DNA of 64,000 bases from Petrosia ficiformis (Eukaryota; Porifera; Demospongiae; Haplosclerida; Petrosiidae), in the NCBI GenBank assembly GCA_947044365.1, contig OX345639.1:242501-306500 (forward strand), written 5' to 3'. Positions 19,862 to 35,973 of the stretch are shown one piece after another. A program made the translations under genes and the position numbers. Under the pieces are notes generated by a model. That model was not told where the DNA came from. It saw only the letters and a program-made list of their open reading frames with translations, and did no database searches. Within the stretch, counting starts at the first letter, position 1. Each line of letters begins with the position of its first letter.

Positions 19862-21931
19862 TCATTTATGACGATGACAAAATTTTGATCCAGGATTAGC
19901 ATACAAACGACAAGGAAGACCAGAACGAGTATTAGCAGCACATTTAACAGGAGAGTTCAATGGAAATTCATTGGTAAGTGTTGATGTTGTGAATGGAGTG
20001 TGTTGAGGAATATATCCACCATTAATACTGATATCATTATATAGATCATCAATCTCATCATCTGATATTTCTAAAGTATTTCTACTGCTGTTTGATGGTG
20101 AAGGTGCCAAAGTCATTGGAGGAGGAGGAGGAGGAGGAGGAGGAGGAGGAAGTGTACGTGAAGATGACAAATGTGACAGTGATCGATATTGATACCACAA
20201 AACTCCAAAGTTTCCTGCGTGTGAATAGATATGTAACACATATTGTATAAATGTGTAGAGTGTATTTACTAACCAAGCAATATAGTTGATATGATAACAG
20301 TTAGTTGAGGTACTGTAAATCCATTTTGTAGTTTCATCTCAACACTAAGGTTTCCTATCACAACAAGAAGCAACATTACTCTACTGAACCAAGGAGCTTT
20401 GAAAAACAAAAGAACAAAACCAGCTAAGAAAAGAAACATTGAATGAGAAGCAATGGTTGTTAGAGTATGGAGACCATCCTCTGCTCCACCTAATTTCTGT
20501 AGAAGCCAGCCGAGCTGTATATTGACGGCACCATTCATTGTATCCAGTAAAGATAGTACATGAGTAATTGTGTTATTAATAGTGTTTAAGTTATCAAGAG
20601 TGTTTTTATACTGTGTGTTCATGTCACTTAGAAGAACTAATAATTTACCAGTGCTGTTATCTGTAAAATGATAATGATTATATATGAATATGAGAACCCA
20701 TCTGTCCAATGAGCAAAGATGAGATGAGAATGAGATCATACGCACCTATTCTAGACCACACCTCTTTTATATTATTTCTAAGGTTATTAATCTCTTCATT
20801 CATTCTCTTTTGAGATTGTTGGCGACTTTTCTCATGTTCAACTAACATCTCTTGAGCAATATCTATATCATAAGTATAATATGAATATAGTACAACACCT
20901 TTATTCAACCCAAACCCAAAAATGAGGACACCCCTGTAATTAGGGACAATTATATTTGTCTCAAGGGGTGTCCAGAATAGTAAGTAGTTAGTTAGTTGAT
21001 ATATGCCTCACGTAGTTGATTTCTGATAGATTTTGTCATATTATGCAGTTCATCCTGTCCCGTATGTATTAACAATCTTTCTTCAGTTAATTGGTTAATA
21101 TTCTGTTCAATGGAGTGTTTAAGAGTGTCTTGATATGTTGCTATATTTGATTGTCGCTGGATCATATTTTCCTGTTCTTCTTGTAAACTGCTGAGAGACT
21201 CATGAGCAAATTTACGAATCTAAAATATACAAAATTATAATTAATAAAGTTGTTAATTACTCTTGCCTCTTCTTGAGTATTTGATAATTCCTCCATTGCT
21301 TTCAATTGTTGTATAGTGGAATGTGATAACTGATTAACAGCGGTTTCTGTCTGTCTTCTAAATTGAGACTGACGTGTTGCATAACACACAGATCTAGCTC
21401 GATTACTGATGATATGATAAGCATTCCACATATGAGCATCCATAGGACTGGTACACTCAGCTACAGACTATATGAAAGAACTTGATAATCGTACATACAT
21501 ATATATATGAATGTGATATTACCATATCTTCAGTACAAGTGAAGACGTCTCTTCCTTCGGCCTCTGATTGACAGTTGAGTAACTGGACACTCAATTTAGC
21601 TAATTCCTCTTCCGTCATGTCACCACATGATTTACGTAACATACTAACAACCTATATAATATATAATGTGTGTATATATACATGTATCTATATGTTTCGA
21701 TAAATATATACATACCCTGTGTTGACATTTATCAAGAGGAGATAGGTTCAGAAACTGATTTGCTTCTTGTAAAAATTTCTGTTCAGCATTATTCATTTCA
21801 AAAGGAACCATTCCTCCTTTAGGCAATTGAGTATTTGAAGATACAATGATCTCTTCTTCTTCATCATCATCAAATGGCCACCATCCTGATGTGAGAGGGA
21901 CCATTAACAAAAAGATGATGACAACTTTCAT
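19862..21931 (-). CDS. bmb: Brambleberry / Kar5 / GEX1 family nuclear-fusion protein
   Basis: This family acts at the nuclear envelope in fusion of pronuclei or haploid nuclei. Seven exons (21716-21931, 21533-21651, 21261-21477, 21012-21219, 20746-20862, 20274-20660, 19862-20214) give 538 residues. The start chosen opens a signal peptide (MKVVIIFLLMVPLTSGWWPF). Then comes the Cys-rich domain: KCQHR, MLRKSCGDMTEEELAKLSVQ, LLNCQSEAEGRDVFTCTEDM, VAECTSPMDAHMWNAYHI and SNRARSVCYATRQSQFRR. A long coiled coil follows, then hydrophobic segments (MFLFLAGFVLLFF, VMLLLVVIGNL, LTVIISTILLG). The tail has a polyproline run (from a GGA repeat at 20117-20150) and ends in a Cys3-His cluster, CAANTRSGLPC...FCHRH, which may bind zinc. 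Assignment rests on the WNAYHI-SNRARSVCYATRQ block. Confidence 0.82.
20117..20150 (-). repeat. (TCC)n trinucleotide run encoding polyproline
   Basis: A GGA run on the plus strand encodes about eleven consecutive prolines in the C-terminal cytosolic or nucleoplasmic tail of the Brambleberry-like protein. It is a coding microsatellite likely to vary in length. Confidence 0.9.
20922..20993. repeat. Short inverted repeat in Brambleberry-like intron
   Basis: GGACACCCCT at 20927-20936 and AGGGGTGTCC at about 20962-20971 form a perfect 10 bp inverted repeat with a loop of about 25 bp inside intron 4. It may be the remnant of a small foldback element. Confidence 0.5.
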
Positions 21932-22093
21932 CTTGTCCTTAAGGCTATAGTGGCAAAATTCAAACAACTGACCAATCATATTGCAACAACTAGCCACACC
22001 CCCAAATTCCAAATAATATTTTTGACAATATATAATAATAATTATTATTTTGTTTCTTTTATCACAAAATAGTTCCTAACATCAGAAATGAGA

Positions 22094-22648
22094 TCATCGA
22101 AGATAACCACTGAAATAGAAAAGAATATTAATAATAACAGGATAGATAGAAATGTGTAACTCACGGTAGTTTGATTGACATGAAGACTCTACACGCAAAG
22201 AATGATACAATAATGCAAAAGAAACCAAATGAAAACAGCATGATACGATTAAAACGGGTTAAACCAGAAATGTTGCTCCGTTCCAATATAATGAATCCAG
22301 CACCCCCTAATACAAATAAGAAACTAGACACAAGACCCTCCATAATGTACTGACCATTAACACGATACTGAGAATAGAAATTGTTATTAACTTGTAAAAT
22401 AGTATTAAGTATTAACTAACTTGCATAAATGCTACTGGTTTAGAATGACCAAATTCATCAGTTGTGGAGCCAATAGAAGGAGGTTCAACTATTACATCAT
22501 AAATAATTCCTCCAGTAACAAGGAAGTATGATGCCAGAATTAAACCAAATGTTACCATTGCTGATGGTGCTTTTATAAAAGCCGGTTTCTTGAGACGTAG
22601 ATGAGGAACCTCCAAAACAAAAAAAGGAAGACTATAGATAGCCTCCAT
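22094..22648 (-). CDS. OSTC: Oligosaccharyltransferase complex subunit OSTC
   Basis: OSTC is a small membrane subunit of the STT3A-type oligosaccharyltransferase, which N-glycosylates proteins at the ER translocon. Three exons (22421-22648, 22165-22367, 22094-22109) give 148 residues; human OSTC has 149. It starts [20 protein letters not shown], keeps [17 protein letters not shown], then [40 protein letters not shown] and [13 protein letters not shown]. Three transmembrane segments are visible. The last exon is only 16 nt and encodes the conserved GYL end. It is divergent from PDSS1, with 47 bp between start codons. Confidence 0.95.
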
Positions 22649-22695
22649 TGTGTTTGAAATTTAACAGAAGGTGTATCACCACTCCCATTAGCCAC
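22649..22695. promoter_or_regulatory. 47 bp bidirectional promoter, OSTC / PDSS1
   Basis: The start codons of OSTC and PDSS1 are separated by only 47 bp. At least one transcript must start inside the other's 5' region or have an extremely short leader. Confidence 0.55.
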
Positions 22696-24230
<1,535 letters not shown>

Positions 24231-24363
24231 TGAAAATAGATATTATGAATATAATTAAATTATAAATATGATTTACTTCTACATATTACATCACATGATT
24301 TCTGGTAGACATAAAAGTACATCATCACATGATTCAGTATTGTACAGGAGAACAATTAAAGAT

Positions 24364-25450
24364 ATGAACTTACAAATATTAACAGTGTTTTTACTTGTGT
24401 GTGAAATACTCGGTCAAACACCACTACCACACAGACCTTCAAGTAAGGGACTATATCAATTTTATTAATGATTATTATTATTTATATTATAGGTTATGTA
24501 TATCAACCACATAATGATCCATATGTTATCATAGAAGCTGTTTATGATCAGTAAGTATGTATTATCACTATGTAATCACATACAAACATATGTACATACA
24601 TACATATACACATACATACATACACACATACATACATACATACATACATACATACATACATACACACATACATACATACATACATACATACATACATACA
24701 TACATACATACATACACACATACATACATACATACATACATACAGCCTCTGCATCGATTCCAAAGCAAACTGGCCTACACTACAGGCGGTATGTAACTAT
24801 TCATGTATAGAAAATTAATTACTCTTTTCTCTTTGTATCAGTTGAAAAATACTTACATGGACAAAGAAGTTAAAATCATTATTGATATATTTCCTCTTCC
24901 GTAAGAATACGCTATTATTAAATGTATAATTAATTAGTGATTATTATCTGCAACAGATATCACCACAATGCTTATTTTATGCAACAAGTTGGAGAAGTAG
25001 TCAGGAATTCATCAGAAACAATGTTTGCAGAATTCATTGATATTGTTTTTAAAAATCAGGATGGTAAGACCCGAGTGTGTTTATAATACTTCATGTCATA
25101 TTTTAATACATACTAGAGTTTCTAACTAAAGCTGTTGAACTCACAGAGACACAGGTTAAACAAAAAATGGCAAAGTTTGCTGAAGACAACTTTAAAATTC
25201 AGTCAAACATGTAATTTTTTTTTAAATGAATTTTTTAAAATTTATATTTCTCTGTTCTACTAGAACTCTCCAAGGTTTTGATGATTCTGTTATTGTTCGA
25301 AGATCTCGTTATGCTTGGAAATATGCAGCATCACGTGGTATTTCTGGTACACCTCAATTCATAGTTAATGGAGTGCATTATCCAGATGGACAGGATTACA
25401 ACACAGATGACTGGAAGAAAACGATTGACTCACTCCTTGCTGAAAAATAA
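24364..25450 (+). CDS. Secreted DsbA-like thioredoxin-fold protein
   Basis: Seven exons (24364-24442, 24493-24550, 24746-24788, 24842-24900, 24957-25063, 25117-25210, 25264-25450) give 208 residues. It begins with a signal peptide (MNLQILTVFLLVCEILGQT), so it is probably secreted or luminal. The mature part has a thioredoxin-fold layout: VIIEAVYDHLCIDSKANWP at the active-site position, LKNTYMDKEVKIIIDIFPLP, a helical insert (QQVGEVVRNSSETMFAEFID) and the cis-proline loop GISGTPQFIVNG. The active-site segment has one Cys (LCIDSKA) instead of CxxC, so it cannot form the usual redox pair. It may be a peroxide- or substrate-binding relative of DsbA. A TACA microsatellite abuts the exon 3 acceptor. 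It follows PDSS1 on the same strand after 133 bp. The precise role is not known. Confidence 0.75.
24590..24745. repeat. (TACA)n microsatellite at a 3' splice site
   Basis: The tract runs up to the exon 3 acceptor of the DsbA-like gene; the AG of the acceptor is formed by the last TACAG unit. Confidence 0.9.
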
Positions 25451-25573
25451 AAAAAACTTTGTTTTTAAATATTGTATTTTGATTTGCTGATAAAATATTA
25501 GTTTGAAACTTGTTAGCAAAGTTTGCAAATTTCCTATCAACTTTGAAACACAACACATTGAAATGTTTGTATT

Positions 25574-26319
<746 letters not shown>

Positions 26320-26435
26320 TCATTCCATTTAATGCCTATAATGGGCGTGGTTGCTTCATTCTATTAAATGCCCACAATGAATGTGGCTGCTAAGTATTAT
26401 AATAAAATATCTACAGAAAATGAATTGTATTTATG

Positions 26436-26860
26436 TCAACTATTTCCCTCCTCTTCTTCCTTCTCTTCCATTATTCTACTGAGTTTTGATCCAGGTCTGG
26501 ATCCAGAAGTTATAGGAGGTATAGAAAGTATTGTCTCTTTTTGAATCTCTTCTTGAATTTCCTCAATTATTGATGTAGGAGGTTTATCTTCCGTTAGCTC
26601 TGGTGATTTGGTTTGGTTCTCTATTGCTGGCCCCATATCTTCTGGAGCAATAGTCTTGAAATCAAAACAAAATGCATTTTATATAATATTAAAAATATTC
26701 CCTGGCTTACCACCAACTGTTTCTCTTCGAGATTTACTTTATGTTTAAGTAGCCATATTGCTAGATATTCCACTGGGTCTGTTGGTCTTATTGTCGCTAC
26801 TTCTGCTAGTCCAAGAGCTAAAGCTGGACCAACTGTTCTCTTCACATAGTCACTTTCCAT
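26436..26860 (-). CDS. DPY30-domain protein (DYDC1/2-like)
   Basis: Two exons (26711-26860, 26436-26655) give 122 residues. The N-terminus MESDYVKRTVGPALALGLAE continues with VRPTDPVEYLAIWLLKHK-type sequence (here ATIRPTDPVEYLAIWLLKHK), the DPY30 dimerisation motif as found in DYDC1/DYDC2. Those proteins are associated with sperm and cilia, probably at radial spokes. The C-terminal half is acidic and low complexity (IIEEIQEEIQKE, RIMEEKEEEEGNS). DPY30 itself is shorter with a different N-terminus. The start was chosen because MESxY is the conserved start in this family. Confidence 0.82.
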
Positions 26861-26967
26861 CTTGTATTGATCAGTAACTATGACAACATAACCACACCCA
26901 AAATAATTAGAAATGTAATTAATGATGATCAAGAGACACACATCGCTAGTCTACAATTAAACAGCCT

Positions 26968-30561
<3,594 letters not shown>

Positions 30562-31502
30562 CCTATGGCTAACAGCGTGTTAACAGGAAATGATAGATAA
30601 TAATCAAGACACATTATTATTGTGAGCTAGGGTGGTGTGCACTGCAAAAAAAAAAACTAATTAGTACAAAGTTCTTATTTCACATAAAAAAAAACATTAT
30701 GAGATAATGTTTCGATACATTTTTAAATAAAATTATAGTAGTTATTTCCTATGTATGGAGTGGTATCATGTTGGAGTATGCGTACAAGTATCAGAAGATT
30801 AATTACAAAATATTTATAAAATTATAGTAGTTCAAAATATTTATAAAATTATAGTAGTTATGGGACTAGTTATTGCAATGGGAGACTATCTGTGGCAACA
30901 TTAACTGGTCCTGGGAGAACATTAAACATTGCCATAACTGATCCCTAAGACCAGTTATGGGTGGGACCAATTGCCATATTTGGTCCATAGGACTAGTTAT
31001 GGGTGGGACCAGTTAAAGTGTGACAGTACCCAACAATAATCACTGATTATGTTCATTTTTCATCACCATATATAGTAATTATTCAGTTTGTAATTATTAT
31101 CAGGAGTGCATCAAATTACAGTATATGTAATGATTCCCATGCAACTACTAATCTCATTACACTGACTGTCGATTGTGACTACCATAGTACCAGTGTAACA
31201 TCTACCAATGTACTTTATTAGGACTGTTCACAGTGTGTCAGTAATGGCTGAGTGGTCTGCCACTCACTGAAGTTATGCAACATAGCATTTATAATATGAT
31301 GGGAACATTTCACTGTTGCATGACTAGGAGTACTGGGTCCAGTTCTACCCCCCAAAATGGGTCTATATCACTGAAAACCTGACCCCATGTCTAGTCTGAC
31401 CAGTGATGTATTTTTTATGCAAATTTGCAAAATCATTAATGGGTGTGGTTAGACGTCATATATTTCTTGGGGAATTTCCATAAAAATCTTTATCAGTGTG
31501 TT
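30562..31502. other. Intergenic region with short repeats between ACSL and the UBAN gene
   Basis: No gene is seen. Around 30930-31015 the motif AGTTATGGGTGGGACCA occurs twice, with a third weaker form near 30860. A SINE-like copy lies at 31225-31365. The divergent pair ACSL/UBAN is the most widely spaced one in the window (941 bp). Confidence 0.7.
31225..31365. repeat. SINE-like dispersed repeat, third copy
   Basis: It shares CTGAAGTTATGCAACA and GCATGACTAGGAGTACTG with the copies in ACY1 introns. TGGCTGAGTGGTCT at 31246 fits a tRNA-type A box and GGGTCCAGTTCTACCC at about 31334 weakly fits a B box, so a tRNA-derived SINE is possible. Spacing between the two is longer than in a normal tRNA. 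Confidence 0.5.
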
Positions 31503-34500
31503 ATGTCATCTCAGTCAGGGATGTACATGTCACATACCAATGCCAGACCAAGAGGTGATTACCAAAAACCAGTGATGGTTAGTTCATGTGTATATGTGTG
31601 TGTATCATTTTCATGTATATATATGTGTGTGTGTGTGTGTTTATAGTCGCAGTTAACACAAATGGGTGGTTCTGAAGTAGTTCATCCTGATACATGGGCT
31701 GAAGTGTTGTCGCATCTTGAATCTGTTCTTGAGGAAAATGCAAAACTGAAGTGAGTGTAATTAATAATACACACCCCATTAATTAACTATTATCTATTAA
31801 TAGTGAAACCCTTCAGAACAATAACAATCAAATGGAAAAGATAATAGAAAAGAAAAACAGTAAGCAATATATATATGTATATAATTATCAGATATTCATC
31901 TGTATATTAGATGAGATCGAAATAGCTCAGAAACAATATTGGGATGTTAGGATATCGGTATTAGGATTCAAAGCCCATATTATGAAACTGTCAGGTGAAC
32001 TTGATCAGTTGAAGAAAGGACAGACGAATGACTCCAGTCTTGAAATGAAAAAAGTAATGAGATCTTCACAGTAAAGCAATGTATTATGTACAGATATACT
32101 CACACAATGTATTATGTACAGAGATACTCATACAATGTATTATGTACAGAGATCCTCACACAATGTATTATGTACAGATATACTCACACAATGTATTATG
32201 TACAGAGATACTCACACAATGTATTATGTACAGAGATCCTCACACAATGTATTATGTACAGATATACTCACACAATGTATTATGTACAGAGATCCTCACA
32301 CAATGTATTATGTACAGAGATACTCACACAATGTATTATGTACAGAGATACTCATACAATGTATTATGTACAGAGATACTCACACAATGTATTATGTACA
32401 GAGATCCTCACACAATGTATTATGTACAGAGATCCTCACACAATGTATTATGTACAGAGATCCTCACACAATGTATTATGTACAGAGATCCTCACACAAT
32501 GTATTATGTACAGAGATACTCACACAATGTATTATGTACAGAGATACTCATAGTATAACTAGTGGTATAATAGTTAACTAATTGTAATCTTCTTTACTCA
32601 GTTACAAGAAGAAATGGAACAATTAAAGTTGGGTAAGGATAATGCAGAGAGAAGGACTACTAGTCTGAACAGAGATATTCATGAAATGGAGGTATGTATG
32701 ACAAATTTAAATAAATGTGTTTGTGAAAAATTGTTACAGGAACAAATACAAGCATGGAGAAACAGGTATGAAAGTGTTGTTCAAGAAAAAAATAATCAAA
32801 AGGCCAAAACTGATCGGTTAGAAAAGGAGTTGGAAGAGAAATCGAAACTACCTATTCCTAAACCGCGTACTAATATCCAAAAACCAGATCAAAACAGGAT
32901 GGTACAACTTGAGAAAGAAAATAGAGAACTGTCTCAAAAAGCTGAAGCAGACAGGAGAGATCGAGAAACAGTTGAAAGAAAATGGGCCCAGTTACAACGT
33001 GTATTCTCTGAAAAAGAGGAAGAGTTTCAAAGAGAACTCAATCTAACAAAAAGCAAAGTTAGAATTAATAACTAAATAATTGATAGCATTTAATAACTAA
33101 ACATAGTGAAATATAGTGTTTAATAACTAATGGATAGCATTTAATAACTAAATATAGTGTTTAATGAAATATAGTGTTTAATAACTAATGGATAGCATTT
33201 AATAACTAAATATAGTGTTTAATAACTAATGGATAGCATTTAATAATTAAATATAGTGTTTTAAACTGATGGATACATTCAATAACTAATGGATAGTCTT
33301 TGATAAAGCCTTTAATAACTAAAAATGAATGGTCTTGGTATATTTATTCATAGATTACTTCTTTGGAAAGAGATAAACTCGATCTGCAACATCAATTAAC
33401 ACAACCAAAGCATTTTGTTATGGACACTTTAGCTACTGAAAAAGAAGCAGGGGGAAGATTAGCTCAAAGAAGGCAACTGAATCAACTTATGACTGTTAGT
33501 AATAAAAATATTTTTTGGGAATAACTTAAACATCTTTTTTATAGGAACATCAAAGGTTAGAAGAACAGAATCGAAAGCTAAATGAATATCTTCAAGATAA
33601 AATGCAAGAACTAACTGAATCTTGTCAATCATATGATAATTTAGTGAAAGAGACTCAACAACTAAAAGAATTTAATAGAGAACTGTCCCAGAGATTGGAA
33701 AGTGTGGAAGAAACAAACAATGATAATATTTACAGTCTGCAACAAAGGTTGTTATAATATGTAGTAACCTGCATATGTAACTTGTATTATTATTCATTCT
33801 ATATTTAGTGTTACTAATCTACAAGAGGAAATAGCTAGGCTTACTGAGCATCTACAGAATGAACGAGAGAAATAGTAAGAGATCAGGAAATATCTTCTTC
33901 ATGTTGCTAAATATTTATCTGTTCCTCCTCTTCCTCCTCTCTCCCTTTTCTCTCCTCCTTCTCCTCCTTCTCTTTCTCCTCTAGTCACCAGTTGACTGTC
34001 AATTATGCACAAGCTGAGTCAGCATTACGTCATCATAAACAGAATTTTGATACTGAAAACACAGAATGGAGTGATTATGTTGCGGTGAGTGTGGTATGTG
34101 TCTGGTTACTCTTGTGTGATGTGTATATATGTTTGGTATGTGATCCTCTCTTTCGTATTACAGGAAATGGAGAAACAGTTGACAGTTATTCAAGAAAAGA
34201 TGTCTGCTAAGGACTCCACTCTTCAACAAGTACAAAGAGAGAAACAGCAAATTGTTACCGAGAAAGAAATGGCTGAACAAGAGATACTAAGATATAAAGA
34301 GAAACTTGATAAGAAACAAAAGAATTGTGATGAGCTTCTTGACCAGATGCATCTGTGGAGGGAACAGGTGATAGTCATGTGACATATATTATTACCTTTG
34401 TTACCCGGACAAGTAATCAATTATCTATTAATTGTATCTATTTGTAGTATGAATCTGCTCAAAGTGATTTTACTCATGAAAGAAATGTTAGAGAGAAAGA

Positions 34501-35505
34501 GGCAGTAGCTGTACAGACACTTCGTCAAAATCGAGATGCTTTACAACGCGAGGTTGGTGAATTGAGGAAGAGGGTTACAGATCAACAGATGCAAATAGCA
34601 GATATGGAACATCAATTTGGTGTAACATCAGATTCATATACAAAGGTTCACGCTCCTGGTAAGTTACTCATGTCTTCATAACCTTATTATTAAAATGTAT
34701 TAATAGTGCCAGACTGGTCTCCTAACACACAACATATACCATACCAAAGGCCAGGAATGGAAGACATCAGAGCCAGAAATGTATCTAGTGAACAACATAT
34801 GAGAAGAGATGAAGAGATGTTTACTACTGGACATCAGTAAGTTTTAATTAAAGGGGTTATCTCGTTATGATTAAACATTACAATACTTTTTAATACAGTC
34901 ATTCTCCTTTAAATAACAGACGTGTATTGGATCCTCCGGGAAGAGATCTAAATATTGTAAGTCACGTGATCTGCATGTGATCCTGTTATTTAACCTTTTC
35001 ACTGTTACATATTAGCACCATAACTTTGGTCAACCACAAGAGCCAATCGTACCAAAAAAACAAGAACCAGATCATCAGCGTCTGCTACATCAACCAATGC
35101 ACCAGTTTCAGATTGAACCTAAGCATCGGTTTCAGGATGAACCAATACATCGGTTTCAGGATGAACCTATGAACCAGTTAAACATGGAACCAGTGAAACC
35201 AGTGAATCAGTTTCCAAATAATTCAAGAGGACCAAATATATTTGCCCAGTTTCCACCAGTAGACCCACTACCACTTCCAAGGCAACACATGGTGAGTAGT
35301 GTATTCTATAATAAGATACTTTATATATTATGTTTCCCTGTAGCCTCCTCTTCAAGGTGGAATGGGAGGTGTGATAGGAGGAATACAGCCTCTCCCTGGT
35401 GAGATAGAAAATTTTGCCATGCCCACAATGAGCTGCCCAATTTGTCAGCGGAAAGACTTTAAGACACAAACAGAACTTGAAGTTCATTGCGCCAAATGTG
35501 ACTAA
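31503..35505 (+). CDS. UBAN-domain coiled-coil protein (NEMO/optineurin/TNIP-like)
   Basis: Proteins of this group bind linear or K63 polyubiquitin and scaffold NF-kB signalling or selective autophagy. The start ATG at 31503 opens an exon ending at the GTTAGT donor near 31579 that joins in phase to the exon at 31647 (SQLTQMGGSEVV). Most of the protein is coiled coil (for example EMEQLKLGKDNAERRTTSLN, LERDKLDLQHQLTQPK). The UBAN block is near 34450-34600: YESAQSDFTHERNVREKEA followed by LRQNRDALQREVGELRKR, matching the F-xx-ER-xx-RE-K pattern of NEMO and optineurin. A Pro/Gln-rich linker follows with repeats of HRFQDEP, and the protein ends in a zinc finger, CPICQRKDFKTQTELEVHC with final AKCD, like the NEMO/optineurin C-terminal finger. 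No LIR or kinase-binding motif was identified. The ortholog within the family is undecided. Confidence 0.78.
32073..32553. repeat. 28 bp minisatellite, ~17 units, UBAN gene intron
   Basis: The unit contains AATGTATTATGTACAGAGAT with ACTCACAC or CCTCACAC. As 28 is not a multiple of three, each frame reads through as a long spurious ORF; the array lies between the in-phase exons ending near 32051 and starting at 32602, so it is intronic. Confidence 0.95.
33075..33330. repeat. ~42 bp degenerate minisatellite, UBAN gene intron
   Basis: TTTAATAACTAATGGATAGC and AAATATAGTG alternate about six times between two coiled-coil exons. Confidence 0.8.
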
Positions 35506-35973
35506 TTAAATTAGTATTTTAGTCTTGACCTATTATTATTTGTATAAGTTATAATTATTAATACATTTTGACTTTATCAAAGATTTTCAGGTGTTGATAT
35601 AAAAATTAGCACCACTAGTGTTGCTAATAGCTATTATACCGAGTGATGTTGTAAGTGACTTAAACTGTACACAAATAACATCAAACAAGTGCCCAAGACT
35701 ACATGATAATCCAGTAGTATGATCATCAATATTGAATAGCAATATTTCTAATTACAATCAAGATCAAATTTAACTAGTTTCTTTATAATAAAAACTCTTT
35801 ATTTAAATTCTCTACAATACTGTTATAATCAATTATACACATAATGTATAATAACTAATACAAAATAATTAATAATAATTTATAAATATGACGAAACGAA
35901 CATTATAATAATTATAAATAAATATGTTATGTTCATTATTATACACGTGGGGAGGTGTGGTTAGAGGATATGA
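35506..35973. other. Intergenic (convergent 3' ends), nothing recognised
   Basis: An AT-rich stretch between the convergent stops of the UBAN gene and IFRD. It should hold both 3' UTRs; AATAAA-type signals occur on both strands. No gene or repeat array is seen. Confidence 0.7.

Noticed and set aside
32079..32581. Long repetitive ORFs (about 155 codons) in all three plus frames
   Set aside because: They are by-products of a 28 bp tandem repeat without stop codons. Flanking exons of the UBAN gene join in phase across the array, so it is intronic.
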